NCBI GenBank assembly: GCA_013397845.1
Contig: VZTG01003732.1
Coordinates: forward strand, 557,176 to 621,175
DNA from: Melanocharis versteri
Lineage: Eukaryota; Chordata; Aves; Passeriformes; Melanocharitidae
Reading direction: 5' to 3'
DNA length: 64,000 nt
Shown piece after piece: positions 47,603 through 59,730 of this stretch. A model generated the notes under the pieces. It was not told the origin of the DNA and made no database searches. It worked only from the letters and a program-made list of their open reading frames with translations. The translations under genes and the position numbers were made by a program. Position 1 is the first letter of the stretch. The number at the start of each line of letters is the position of its first letter.

Positions 47603-48717
47603 GCCAGTTTAGAGAACATATTTCCTAAAATTCATGTCTTGCATCACCCTCACAGAAATGATACACTCCCTAAACACCCCCCTGAAATTTTATGTGGTGT
47701 GATCACATCCTGTTCTCAGCAAAACCATCTGAGCTTTATCAAGCAGTGGATGCTGGATATGCAAGGAGAAGCAAAAATTTCTGTCTTTACAGCAAATATG
47801 CCCAATGATCCCAGAGCCAAGTGTTTTGCAGACTTGGTCAGTGGAGAGGTGGACCAGAGGAGAAGAGAGGAGATGACACATGGCATAGGAGCACATACCT
47901 GGCAAGTTAGGGCTGTTTAAAGTTAACTGCATGTCTTTTTAATTTTGTACGATGCAATAAATCTGCACATTTTGGCAAATGGAAAGTGGGAAATTGACCC
48001 CCAGTGCTGCATGTTGTAAAGCAGATTTAGTAATAATAATGAAAGAAAAACTGATCCACTTGTGTTGCAAGATTTGGTAGTTTATGTATGTGCAGAGATT
48101 TAAGGATATAAATGCTGAACATTGTTGTTATTTAACAATGAATTCCAACAGATTTAATAAAACATTTGCTTGTCAGTTTATGACAAAAATTCTTTTAATA
48201 ATGTGCAGTGAAAAGACTCTCATTTCAGGGATATATAATATTTTAGTGTTGTTACATTTGGAAAACTCAGCATAAACTTGTCTTTAAAATAACTCCATTT
48301 CCAGTCTGGCCTCTGCTCTCAGTGAGGACAAATGTCTCTGTCAATTTTGAAGAAATTATGAGAGAAGGAATCACGAGAAATTGAAGAAACTCCTAACAAG
48401 CTGCATAGGATGAACTGGCTGGATACATCACTTAGCCTTTGCTTTCTCTGAGCACAGGTGTATGAGGAAATATGTTCACTTTTAGCTACATTCAATATGT
48501 AATAAAAAAGAATTTGTTTTTGAGTTGCTTGAATGAAAAATGCATCTTTCACTGTTAAAGGACAAACATATTTTCCTGCTGTAGTCTAACTCAAATACAA
48601 TTCATCTACCTGCCTACCCTGCAGCGGTTCACCCTTGTGCTCAGTCAAAGCAGTGAGAAAATGAAGCCCGATAGGAATGGGATTTTTTAAAAGTTATGAA
48701 GGATAAAATAGAGATCA
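47603..48717. other. Unique non-coding DNA
   Basis: About 1.1 kb, AT-rich from 47930 onward. The 126-codon plus frame 47540-47920 begins inside the T-rich tract and has no motif. No exon called. Confidence 0.42.
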
Positions 48718-48960
48718 GCAGAGCATTAACTTTGTGGTTAAGACATTGGTGTGAGAGTTGGGAAATTTCGCTTCAGTTCTAAGCGTGGTTACCTCAGGCA
48801 AGTGAATCACTCTTTCTTTTGTCTCAGTTTCCCATCCCCAGCATCCCTCTTTGCTCACTCTTTGGATATTTTCTATATTTAGGCTGAGGTCAGGTTACTT
48901 CTTTTTGTTAAACATTTGTATACTGAGGAGATCCATCTGTCTTCTCAGTGCTAATTTAAT
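48718..48960 (+). mobile_element. MIR-like CORE-SINE, near full length
   Basis: Best-preserved MIR-like copy in the window. Head 'ACTTTGTGGTTAAGACATTG' (48729), 'GAGAGTTGGGAAATTTCGCT', then 'CAGGCAAGTGAATCACTCTT' (48795, compare GGGCAAGTCACTTAACCTCT) and 'TTGTCTCAGTTTCCCATCCC' (48819). The right part, 'TTTAGGCTGAGGTCAGGTTA' and 'GTTAAACATTTGTATACTGA', fits the LINE-derived tail (TAGACTGTGAGCTC...TTTGTACAGTGCC). All blocks are in order over about 240 bp. MIR stopped amplifying long before modern birds, so this is an ancient insertion. Confidence 0.78.
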
Positions 48961-51127
48961 ATACCTCAAGTAACTGTGATAAGAGAAAAGTGTACTTCTA
49001 CTGCAAACATTTATTTAGGGCCACTGTTCGTGCTGTTGTTTTCTTGGCAGAGGAACCCCCCAGCTGAAGGTACCCGGGATTTCAGTTTTGTTGGCTTGTC
49101 AGGGAAGTTTATCGCAAGCTTCTGAAAAACAGGGCTTAAAACTTTTTAAGCCAGGTGCTTTCCATTTCTGCAGACTTGCGCTTTTGCAGGTGTCAGAAGC
49201 CTTGCAGCTCTTTACAGATCGCGGTGGGATTGGATGTGCTCTGCATTATTGGATGTGCTCTGCATTGAGCTCCACACCTGCTTAAAAGCACTGAGAAACA
49301 GCAAGATCCTTCTGACAGTTTTATTCTGGGAAGAACTCCAAGAATGGATAGCATGACTTTTGGGATGTATTTTTCCTCTGGCTCCCCAAGTGTTTTAAGG
49401 AACAAAGATGACCAAGGAGAAAAGTTACGTTCTATGTGCACCAACTTCAATAAGTGCCACAGGTTTTACCTCAAGAGTTCAATGCTGCAAAATGGTTTGA
49501 CATTACAATGGAAAGAGCACTTTTGGAAAAAAATCACCAAAGTCTGTTTTGATCCTACAGTAAATGTCAGTAATTTGGGGACAAAAAAGTAACTTCTTAA
49601 CTGTTCCATGGCTCATTGTCCTTTGTAAAATTAAATCAATAAAAATCTGACTAATTTATTGAATAAAAAAGAAATATGCAAGTGTTCTTTAACAAAACAC
49701 AAGTCTAGTTCTGAAATGAATGAAGAGGATTCCCTTGACTTCAGTGATATTAAACTAAATTATAAGGTATATTAATGTCATTGTTAAAAATGAAGTTGTA
49801 AGAAGAGATCCTACATGAGGCCTAACCTTATTTACTGTATAAGATGCATGTTCACTTCTGAATTAACATATAAAAGGTGTGCCACATTTTAAAGCCTTTC
49901 CACTAGAACCCCTTTGACAAAGCTGCTAGAAACTAGCTGCCTGTGTTGTTCATTTTCATGTTTATCCCACGTCTGGTCTTTTTACTACCACTGGTATTTC
50001 TGAAATAATTTTGAATTGGCCCTTCATGTCATTCCTTATCTTCTAAATGGTGAATTTTGAAGTATACGTAAACTTTTTCCAATTTATAGTAATGTAACAG
50101 AAATATACCCTAAATAATCACATCACCTGCTTTCAAATGCCGTTTAAAAAAATCTTTTCTGTGGTGCCCTCAGAAAAGGGGATGATGGTTTGACTTCATT
50201 TTCACTATCTCCATCTTCATTCATAATGAACAACTTCTACCTTATCATTTTCCTGTGTCCTTCCATCAGAGTACCCCCATCTGCTGTCTCCTGTTTTATA
50301 TTCTGATTATAACCTCTTTAACACAGGAACTATTGCTTCCTCACTTCTTTTAAATTATCTGGTACAATTTTCTTCTTGTCTGCAACTAAGACTCAAGTGT
50401 TATGGAAAGAAAATATAGTTATTAAGATGGTTTAAACTTAAAAATAAAATCATTGTTAGGTAGGTGTCTATTCTGAGTGTGTTTCAAATTTGGATTTGGA
50501 TCAAACTGGTTATTATTGCATGTTGACTTACTGAGAGGATATTGAAAAAAGTCTCTAAACCCCTTTTATTTAGGAGGCTTGCAGTCTGATAGAAATTTCC
50601 AGGTAATTAAGGTGGCTTTGCAAGTACTGGGCTGAGTCATCAACATTCCTAAAATAGTTGACATTACTTCTGTCTTTTCTCTTCAGGATTTCTCTAATTC
50701 CACTCTTTGAGTGCCTATTCAGAGAGCTTTTATTATATGGTTTTTTTTTCCCTTCTCAAAGAGTGTTTTGTTTGCAAGGAAGAAATGGCATAAATATAAG
50801 CACCTAGTGCCATATGAGATGCCCAGGATATCACTGCTCATCTCCAGCTGGTCTGGAAGGGAGCAGGTCTCCCGCAGGTCTTAGTCTTAACCTGAAGTGC
50901 CTCATCCAGCTCTGGGTGCCTCAGCAATTGAGCCTTGCTCTCAGCGCCCAGTAGCTCTGTTCATGATCTCTGGTTACATTCATATCCTTGATCTGTGGTT
51001 GCAATCATGCTCTTGACCTGTGATTAGATTCATGTTCATGTAGGCTTACAAAACATCAGCCTTTCCGTCTTTCTGACAGTCTGCACTTCACACTACAAGG
51101 TGAAGCCATGAAAATCTCTCTTTCATA
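48961..51127. other. Unique non-coding DNA
   Basis: AT-rich, about 2.2 kb, with the 19-bp tandem duplication at 49229-49266. No exon or element recognised. Confidence 0.45.
49229..49266. repeat. Perfect 19-bp tandem duplication
   Basis: ATTGGATGTGCTCTGCATT occurs twice in direct contact with no mismatch (49229-49247, 49248-49266). The identity of the copies suggests a recent slip. Confidence 0.95.
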
Positions 51128-51334
51128 AATCACAGAATCACAGAAACATTAGGTTTGGAAACAACCTCTAAGATCACCAAGTCCAACTGTCAACCCCCAG
51201 AATGTTCACCACTAAACCATGCTCTCAAGTGCCATATCCACACATTTTTGAACACTTCCAGGAATGGTGACTCCACTACTCCCCTTGGCAGCCTGTTTCA
51301 GTGCTTGACAACCCTTTCCATGAAGAAATTTTTC
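51128..51334 (-). mobile_element. CR1 LINE 3' end (left arm of head-to-head pair)
   Basis: Complement of a CR1 terminus: inverted tail AATCACAGAATCACAG, 'GTTTGGAAACAACCTCTAAG', 'CACCACTAAACCATGCTCTC', 'CAGGAATGGTGACTCCACTA' and 'CCTTTCCATGAAGAAATTTT'. The homology stops at about 51334, where the plus-strand CR1 piece begins. Confidence 0.9.
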
Positions 51335-51475
51335 ACTGTTCAAGAAGTGTTTGAACAATGCTTTTGGATACATGGTTTAACTTTTGGGGTGCCCTCAAGG
51401 AGCCAGGAGTTGGACTCAATGATCCATGTGGGTCCCTTCCAACTCAGGTTGTTCCACGATTCTGTGTTTCTTATT
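51335..51475 (+). mobile_element. CR1 LINE 3' end (right arm of head-to-head pair)
   Basis: 'TGTTCAAGAAGTGTTTGAAC', 'ACATGGTTTAACTTTTGGGG', 'GGAGCCAGGAGTTGGACTCA', 'GGTCCCTTCCAACTCAGG' and 'CACGATTCTGTGTTTC' are the last 140 bases of a different CR1 subfamily, ending in its tail. It abuts the minus-strand piece, so the two elements point away from each other with their truncated ends joined. Confidence 0.88.
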
Positions 51476-54400
51476 TACTAGCTGAGATATCTGTTCCCAC
51501 CATTTCTGTTCTGCCAGCACAGAAACCTACTGGTCAGGCAGGTCCCACCTGGTTACACGTTTCTTTGTGTGCTCTTGGTGCCTATGACAAACGTCCATTC
51601 ACTGATGATGTACACTGGAGATTCTATGAATGCTTTATACCTCCTATACTCCTCTATGATTTCAATTTTCAAAAAATTGTATCCTCCTAGCCAAGCTCTG
51701 AGAGAAGTTTCATTCTGAGCAGCTGTGATGGCGCTCTCAGCTGGCTGTCCCAAGCCAGTTTTTTCCTGCCACTTGGGGGAAATGCCATCAGACTTCTAAG
51801 GAAATTTTGCTCATTTTCCATGTAAGAATTCTGCCTCTCATCTTGAAAATATGTATGTGTTTTTTTCCTCATATCTTCAAAAACAGGTGGTTTATTTCCT
51901 TTGAAATGTTTAGTCAGCTGGTTTATTTACTTTGAAATGTTTAGTCAGGGGACGTTGTTTCCTAAACACAAGACCTTCAGTGCCTTTCTAGTCGCTTCTT
52001 TTCTGTGTCAGCCTGGCAGCATCTGCTCCTTCAAGCAGACCTCGGGGTACAGTGAGCTGCTTCCTCACCAGCCTGTCTCGTTTCTTACAGAGCATAAGAA
52101 GTGTCCTTGGCATCGGAAATGGAAACCAGGATGAGGGTAATATTTTTATTAACCCATCTGGAGGGGTTATTTACATAACTTTGGAATTTAGCAAATAGAG
52201 AAGGCAAAATAAACCCCAAACTTCTTGAGAAGTTGGTTTTCTGCTCATTTTTCATGTTACTCTTAATAATGTCTGGTATTCCTATAACATCAGTGATTGA
52301 TCGGGCTACTATTTTATGAACGCTAAACCTCTCAGAAACCAGATGGGATTATGTTTTGGTTTATTTATAGGAAATTTGTGGTAAAAATATCTGCAATGAA
52401 CAAAGACCACATGGGAAATAAGTGGCAGAACTCAGATATTTTTTGAAACCCCGCTATCTTTTCTGATTTAAGGTGTTTTTTCCCCCCTTCCTTCCTTTCT
52501 TAATAGATATTTTTTGCTCTGCAGCACTTCAGGATGATGGGTGGAGTTTGAGAAAGTATTTAAAATTTAACCTTCAGTGAAATTTGTTTACTTTCAATTT
52601 CAAATATATTTGATTCATGATTCTTATTGCATGAACACGCAATCAGACACACTATATTTAGAAAAAGAAGAAGAGGAGTACACGGTCTGTATGTAGCCTG
52701 AGTACCCAATACCTTTAATAAAAAAAAAGAAAGTTTTTTATCTGGAGGGCTTGGGATTTTATGCTCCTTAACGTCAAGTGTGTGATCTAAGCAACTGTCT
52801 CATGGTGTCCCTCTGAGAGAACTAGCAAAGTTCAGCTATTTATAGTCTGAAATAAAACACACCTTTACTAACTGTCCTTTACAGTAAATGGACTTTCATA
52901 AGTACAAGGATATGAAAGAAGAGCCATTTTGAAACACTTTTACTTATTATTTTCAACACAATAAATATCCTTTTAGAGATCTATGTGAATTTCATTTGCA
53001 TACTTAACAGGAATAAACCTCAGGGCTAAACTCTGTTCTTTTCTTTGCTTGCTTTTAATGTAATTTTTAAAATAATGGCCATGAGCTGCTAAAGCAACAT
53101 AAAACATCCCATGAATAACCCTCAAAACACTTTTGTGTTTAGTGAATTTCTCTAACTTTCCTTTGCCAAGTCAGAACTTGATAAAACACCTGAGAAACTT
53201 GAACGGTGAATCTTTATTCGTCCAGGCTCAATTCTCCCCTGCCGAGTCCTCTGATAATTTACAGCCTTTTGAAGAGATGTCAAGGTGGGTGTGAAACAGT
53301 GACACTTGGTTTAATCATTTTTTTGATCCAATTTGGTTTCCTTTTATCTGGCTGCAGATGCACAGGCAGGGTGCCTGACAAAAGAGAATGATTATCACAT
53401 TGGGGTAAAAAGAAAAAGGGATTTGCATAGTCCAAATTTGGTAACACCATGGCAGAAAAAAATAGTGAGTGACTGACCTGAGCATTATCTTTGAAGAAGA
53501 CCTGGGAATCAGGCTGCATTAGAGCAATATAATTGAGAGCTTTCCAGAGGGGAGATATGGCTGGGAGCAGCTCAGGTCTGGCTCGGTCCACACGCCAAAC
53601 ATTCGACAGTGTGACCTTTTGTTACAGGTCTACCTGACAATTTACAGCACTGAAATCAAAATGAGATGCAGGAAGATACATGGACCAGCTTTTAAACTGA
53701 CTAGGCTAGAAAAGATGCTTGGAGTGCAGAAAGAATAGTACATTGGCACAAAATTCTCTGGATTTGAACAGGAGGAGGTGACAGGTACAGGAGTCTGTGC
53801 AGTGTGCGTGTGTGTGTGCTCAGGTTTGAGGTATTATCATTTTCAGGAAAGGAACAATATTTTAGTAGGCTTTAGTCCTTCTGGCACTTAGATCAATCTG
53901 AAATTGCCTTTTAGACACTTTTTGCCTGAGAGCTGAAATTTCCAATTTATCTTATTTAGTTTATGTAAATTATGGACATTACTTTTAAGACACATACATG
54001 GATGTTTATGAGAATGCCAAGATTTTTCTCTCATAAAACAGCCAAAAATGTCTTATATAAATTCTGTGCTGTAGATTGGCTATTACAATTGCAAGATCAA
54101 AATTATTCTTGGAGGTGATAGCTAACACAGCAGCCAAAGACCTTTTGTTCTGTTCTGCTTCTTTTTCTTACCAATTATAATACTTAATAGAGGAAGTCAA
54201 CATGTTCCTACCACTGCAGAAAATGGATTACTGAAAAAATTCACAGCTTTGGTGTATTTAGAGACTTAAGCTTAAAAGCATGAGTTCTTGTAGTTTTTCT
54301 TTGATTTTTTTTTTTAATTTAGATAAAACACTTCAAACTCCTACAATACCATGTAATTGTAAAATAGAGTCTAATCCTGCAGAACATTTGAGATGGAATT

Positions 54401-55341
54401 CATTTCAGCTGAGTTTAGTTGTCCAGTGAGTCATCTACAGTCAACAGAAATATAGGTGGGTGGTTCACTTTGTAAGATAGGTGTCTAGGATAAACAAGAT
54501 TGATTAGATTCTGGAGGTGCTCTGGAGTATGTCTAACCTGCAGAGATTTCTCTCCAAGGGGGCCAGAGGATGGAGGGGAAATTCCCAAACTTTAATGAGG
54601 ATGTGACTGTGGCCAGTGTCCAGCCCTGAGACTGTGCAGAACCCGATGGTCCCATGATTTAGGTACAGATGCTGTCTCTTCATTATGCATAGATGGAACA
54701 TAAATATAGTCCACCAAGAGACTCAATGCTGAAGCTGGCTGTGATGGCCGCATTTTGCTGCTGGATAAAGTGACGATTCATTCCAATCACTTCCCTACTC
54801 CCGTGATTCTTATCTTGCAGCCCATCCATGTCCTAGTTCAATGCAGAGAAACTCCACATGAAGTGGTCCGGGGTCTTCTCACTGAATGGCCATGCTTGCT
54901 TGGCCTCATCATAGATGGGGATAAGGAGCATCCTCCCTCACGTAGCAGCATTGGTACATTTTTGTCTGCACCTTCTATGTGCTGTATGTGCTGTATTTAT
55001 GTGTGTGTGTGTAGGGCCAAGTAAATGTACCCTTGGCAGAGGACAGGTATATTGGGCAATGATTTGACTGATTCCAAACATACCTTTAGCGAAAGAGTAA
55101 CACAAAGACTTTACAAGTCTGCACATGGATCTGAGTAATTTTTAGGTTTAAGCATGGGAAAGGCAAAAATATCCCCTTAGAGAGGCCCAATATTTACAGC
55201 TTTGTCAGCATTGCTCAGGAATCTCTACATAATGTAAGTTAAATGGCCAAGAGCTTTGGGTATGTTTGCAGGGAAGTAGAAATTCTGTGGCAGGAATCTA
55301 GACTTATTTTTATTATTTCCTCCTTCCATGAAGAGTGCTTT
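51476..55341. other. Long unique non-coding stretch
   Basis: About 3.9 kb, AT-rich around 52140-53200, with MEF2-like (CTATTTATAG at about 52836) and octamer-like (ATTTGCAT at about 52995) words of unknown meaning. Short TG runs occur at about 53806 and 54999. Frames at 53280-53591 and 54755-55024 have no motif. No exon called. Confidence 0.42.
51889..51950. repeat. 31-bp tandem duplication
   Basis: Two 31-base units starting GGTTTATTT and containing TTTGAAATGTTTAGTCAG lie in direct contact (51889-51919 and 51920-51950). They differ by a C/A change and at the last bases. Confidence 0.92.
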
Positions 55342-55426
55342 CCCTTATAGGTGCCTTCCAGTACCTGAAGGAAGCCTATAAGAAAGATGGAGAGAGAATA
55401 TTTACAAGGACATTCAGTGATAGTGG
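55342..55426 (+). mobile_element. CR1 LINE, left part of an interrupted copy
   Basis: 'CCTTATAGGTGCCTTCCAGT', 'ACCTGAAGGAAGCCTATAAG' and 'TTTACAAGGACATTCAGTGA' match CR1 up to the block TAGTGATAGGACAAGGGG. The match then breaks at the LTR and resumes at 55973. Confidence 0.88.
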
Positions 55427-55972
55427 TATAAAATGACTCGAGTCCCTCAAGATTTAAGTCAAACTCTGCAATTTTTTTTCAGGGTTAATCAGTAGCTATA
55501 GCTGGGCAGTTACGATTAAGCAATTGCATTGTGAATGTTGTTTTAAGGAAAAAAAAGACAATCCCAAGATGAATGAGCTGTCTGTATAACAGCCACCGGG
55601 AGTGAAGTCAGCAGAACTGAGCAATAGCTGAGAGAAAGGTAATTCCGGCTGTGGGAGTTTGCAACCACCAACTCATTGACCACCTACTCAGAATGGACAC
55701 CAGACTCAAATGGAGGGAAGATCTGCACTTGTGGACTAATTATCACGAGAAAAAAAGAGATAGAACTAGCAAATAGGGATTTAGGTACTAATTAACAGAA
55801 AAGTTATGTAATTTGCAACCAAGTTATGATTATGCCTTTGTTAAAATGTATAAATAGTGTAAAGTTTTGATAATCAGGGAGCCAGCTGGGTTACCACCAA
55901 GCTCCCTACTCTGCACAAACTGAAATGAAAAATAGAAATACCTTGCCTTGGTGTATGAATTGGCGCTGCACA
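55427..55972 (+). mobile_element. Probable solo LTR (ERV) inserted in a CR1
   Basis: 546 bp that split a CR1. The right end has the layout of an avian ERV LTR: a TATA box at 55849-55856 (TATAAATA), then 'AGGGAGCCAGCTGGGTTACC' and 'CTCCCTACTCTGCACAAACT', an A-rich poly(A)-signal-like stretch near 55923-55938, and the end TGGCGCTGCACA. GTGG occurs on both sides (55423-55426 and 55973-55976) and may be the 4-bp target-site duplication. The left end reads TATAAAATG rather than TG, so either one base has mutated or the edge is a few bases off. No internal retroviral genes are present. Confidence 0.68.
55849..55856 (+). promoter_or_regulatory. LTR TATA box
   Basis: TATAAATA lies about 117 bases before the right end of the LTR, the expected U3/R position. 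No evidence for present activity. Confidence 0.5.
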
Positions 55973-56240
55973 GTGGGTAACTGGTTTAAACTGAAAGAGA
56001 GTAGGTTTAGATTGGATACTCGGAACAAATTATTTACTCTTGAGGGTGGTGAGATGCTGGAACAGGTTGCCCGCCCAGAGAAGTTGTGCCTGCCCCATCC
56101 CCGGAAGTGTTCAAGACCAGTTTGGATGGCTTGGAATAACATGGTCTAGTGGAAGATGTCCCTGCCCATGGCAGAGGGGCTGGAATGAGGTGATCTTTAA
56201 GGTCCTTTCCAACAAAAATAATTCAGCGTTTCTATGATGA
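55973..56240 (+). mobile_element. CR1 LINE, right part of an interrupted copy
   Basis: Resumes at 'GGTTTAAACTGAAAGAGAGT' and continues 'GAGATGCTGGAACAGGTTGC', 'AGAAGTTGTGCCTGCCCCAT', 'ACATGGTCTAGTGGAAGATG' and 'TCTTTAAGGTCCTTTCCAAC' to the tail TTTCTATGATGA. A small internal duplication (GCCCGCCCAGAG) lies near 56070. With the left part it forms one CR1 of about 350 bp. Confidence 0.92.
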
Positions 56241-59200
56241 TTTTAATTTGACAGCCACAGAGCAGCTAGAGATTGGACTGGCTGTTGGAGAGAGGTGTAG
56301 ATGCCAGAGCTCTGGTAATAAAACTTTATTAACCTCCTACCTGTGTATTGTGCCTGGATTTACTACTACAAGAAAATACACTTATTATACTATTAAGGTC
56401 TTCTTTGGTTCTACCCTCATGGCAGCCCTGACAAGGCAAGGTTTACCTGTACCTCAGCCTGCTCCATGCTCATTGTTTCTCCTGATGAAAGCAAAAAGGC
56501 TTCAGCTTTTTCTTTGCAAAAGAGAAGGTCTCAGCATGCCTCTAGCTGTAGCTCTGAGAGTTTGTTCAAACTGCTGTGAGGCCTTTCACAACATATGTTT
56601 GGAAAAAAATTAAATAACCCCAGGAGATGTTTTTTCTTTCTCCTTCAAGTAGGAAGAGGGCTAAGCTTGCTTTGTGTCAATGACATTGTGAAGTAGTTAG
56701 TACTTCATAAAACTAATAGTTGATGTAGATGCTGATGGTCAGAGGCTGTTTTCACAAACGCGGCTTTCAAACAAAGCATCCTGCCGAACAGAGGCTTTAC
56801 TAATGGAGTGCTCGGATGGCCAGCTGTCTGTCAAACCTCTCCCTCTGCCTGCTGTAATAAACACATTCTCTCTGGTGACAGGCCAGGGAAGTTAGGCTGT
56901 GCTCTGCCGCTGCATCAGGCCTGAGTTCCAGTGGGACAGTCTCTTAAAAGCAGTACTTTTCCTAAGTCTCAAGCTATGTTAGGAGGAGAGAAGGGTTCTT
57001 AAAATTCTTATGAAATTGAAAAAGGTGCCCTACCTTTTTCTGTAGGGATTATAGCTGTAGCTTTACACAGTCTTCTTGCAATTTTATTTTTAGCTTCGGT
57101 CATGGCCCACTGGTCTGATTTCACTTGAATGTCCCAGTCTGTAAACAGGATGCTTGCAAAATTTGGCATCAGAGTGCAAGCTGGAATTTTTTTTTTCCGG
57201 GAGTTCTTACTTTTAATAGCTTGCCCGGACCAGCCATTTGGACTCTCTCTGGTTTTCAGCTCTGGGGGAAAAAAAATACCTAGAAATATCTGCTTTTATT
57301 TCAGAATGCAGGATTGTATAATAGGAAATTAAGAGCAGTCCAAAGAAGCAGCTTTACATTGTACACAAATAAAACCTAGCTGCCTTTTCTTTTCAGCTTT
57401 GTTACAGGCCACTTTAGAAAAAAATTAAAAGAGATTTTTAAATTCACACCTATAATTATCAAAACACACATGTAATTGTTAACCAAAATCATTGGTGAGT
57501 ATGGAGAGACTCACCGACTCAAAAGAGTGGAGGACTAAGGAAACCCAGCATAAACCCACTGGGATACAGGAATGTTTTCAGGCTCCCAGTTGTTCTCTCT
57601 TCCTACAGGGGCAAGAGGGGAGCATAAGCAGATAGTAGCCCTGGTCTGGCATCTCTCAAACAGATGCTTTGCTCCTGGGCTAATACAAAAGGTGCTGTGA
57701 TTTCCACCTGGGATATGGTCACATCAGTGGTCTTGCCAGTAAGCTGACATTACATCTGTTTAGCTCTGCTGGAGTTGCACAATACAGGCTTAAGAGACTG
57801 GACACTCAAACCGTTCCAGCTGTAATGCTGGGGGCTGGCACCTGGTGACTTCAGCATGGGCAGGACACTGCTCTAATAACCCCTGCTCAGGGGAGGTACA
57901 GCAGAAGAGGCTGCAGCTCATCCACTGCCTGATTATCAGCCCCAGCCCTGCCTGGGAAAGGCTCATGCATCTGCCAAGGTGCCCTGGTGGTGTATTGTGT
58001 GTTCAGCACTGTGTAATGATACACAGTCATTGCATCAGTCATATATTTTATACCAATGACCTTAATAAACAACTGCTGTACATATTGAGTCTCCCATAAA
58101 TACATTTCTATAATTTTAGTGGAGACCTTCACACTTAAATGGTATAACATTTTTTACAGTTAATCAGAGAGCATAAACAACCAATGCAGTGGTGTGTACG
58201 TGTGGTGAATACACAGCTCAGTCTCACTTGTGGAAAGAAAAATCCTCCCCCCCGCAATCTAGTAATTCAAAACTCTCCAGATATAATAATCAAAATGCCA
58301 GTTCTGTTCCTACCTGCCACATCCTCAAGTGCTTCCCTTGCTACATTTCCTCAGTATGTTGCATAGACATGACAGAAAATTGATCTAGGCAACCATTTAT
58401 TGATTTACCTTCTGGTATGAAAAATTGTGTATTAACCTGAACTGAACTGGTTCATCATTCCTTTCCTTCTCTCACTGACATTCCAGAGAGAGGAAAGACC
58501 TCTCCTGGGAAAAGAGATCCCTAAATTTCCATGATACATCATCTATTTGTCATTCTGTATCTTGATTTTCTATTGTTTGCATGAAAATGCTGACCAGTGT
58601 CAAGCCTGGTTACGGAGTGGTGGGAATTTCAAAACAGGTAAGACTCAGTTGCAGTCTGAATGAGGGACAGGCTCTGGAGTGACTACAGTCTAGACACAGG
58701 AGAAGCCACATGGAAGATTATCTTCTATGCTCCAAAACAGAACAAAGATCTTAATTGGAACATGCAATTTGTTACACTTCAGGAGGTACAACCACAAGAC
58801 ATGATTCCTTAAGGAATAAGGCTTTATTAGTTTTAGTGTTCATAATGTTTATAACTAACATTAAAGACAACTGTTAATTATTAAATTAGGTTATTAAATA
58901 ATAAATAATATCATGAAATGGTGTTTCTTGGAAGACACAGATATTGTAGCCTGAGGGAACTATTTGTCCTAGTGACACATGTGGATAAAAAAGGGGAAAA
59001 GTGGAATAAATTGGGTTTTGACCATTTTTTCAGATGACCCTTTAATTGAAAGTAACATATGAGCAATTAACCTTAGGAGCATGGAAGATTTAATTGATGT
59101 GGAACCCACATAATATCAGAATTTTTGGTACATTTTTGGCTGCTCTTTATGCTTCTGAGTACAACCAACCTATATTAAAGATGTCCATGACAGACTTTAA

Positions 59201-59730
59201 AAGTTCTGAGAATAGCTCAGACCTTAGCCACTTTAAGAAGGCTTGAAGCAGCCAGAGAGGTGTGTTGAGAGACACGAGGAAGGTTCTGGTTGATCCAGGA
59301 TACTCTTTGGGTGGTGCAGATGGGATCACCAGCTCTAAGCCACCCTGTAATCTCAAAGGAGAGATGTGCTGCAAGACAGGGTGCGTACATAACTGCTGCT
59401 TTGGACCTACAAGAACTTTCAGATTGTTTTAATTGTGCATCTGGTGCCCTTGCAGTAAGATTGGGCTTCGGGGAGAAGGAAGATACATGAGCTCCTGCCC
59501 ATTTTCCTCCTTAGTTGTGTGGAGCATAGACGACAGCATCACGCTCAAACTCACCACCTCACTCTTCATTACTGTGCTGGGAGGAGTCCAGAACAGAACT
59601 TGGTCTCTGTAGTTCCCCCTGAAGAATAATGACTTTCACAGATATGAAATGATAGTGGATGAATCTTTCTGTTTTATCACTATGGGTGCTTAAAATAAAT
59701 CAGTATCTAAAAGGTAGGGGAAAACAAAAG
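56241..59730. other. Unique non-coding DNA
   Basis: About 3.5 kb. Frames at 56248-56613 (121 codons) and 57845-58099 have no family motif. The block 56790-56940 is less AT-rich and non-repetitive. AT-rich sequence at 58850-58920. No exon called. Confidence 0.42.

Noticed and set aside
50892..50925. CR1-like phrase CATCCAGCTCTGGGTGCCTC
   Set aside because: Resembles a CR1 RT block, but only about 25 bases match and the flanks do not continue. May be chance.
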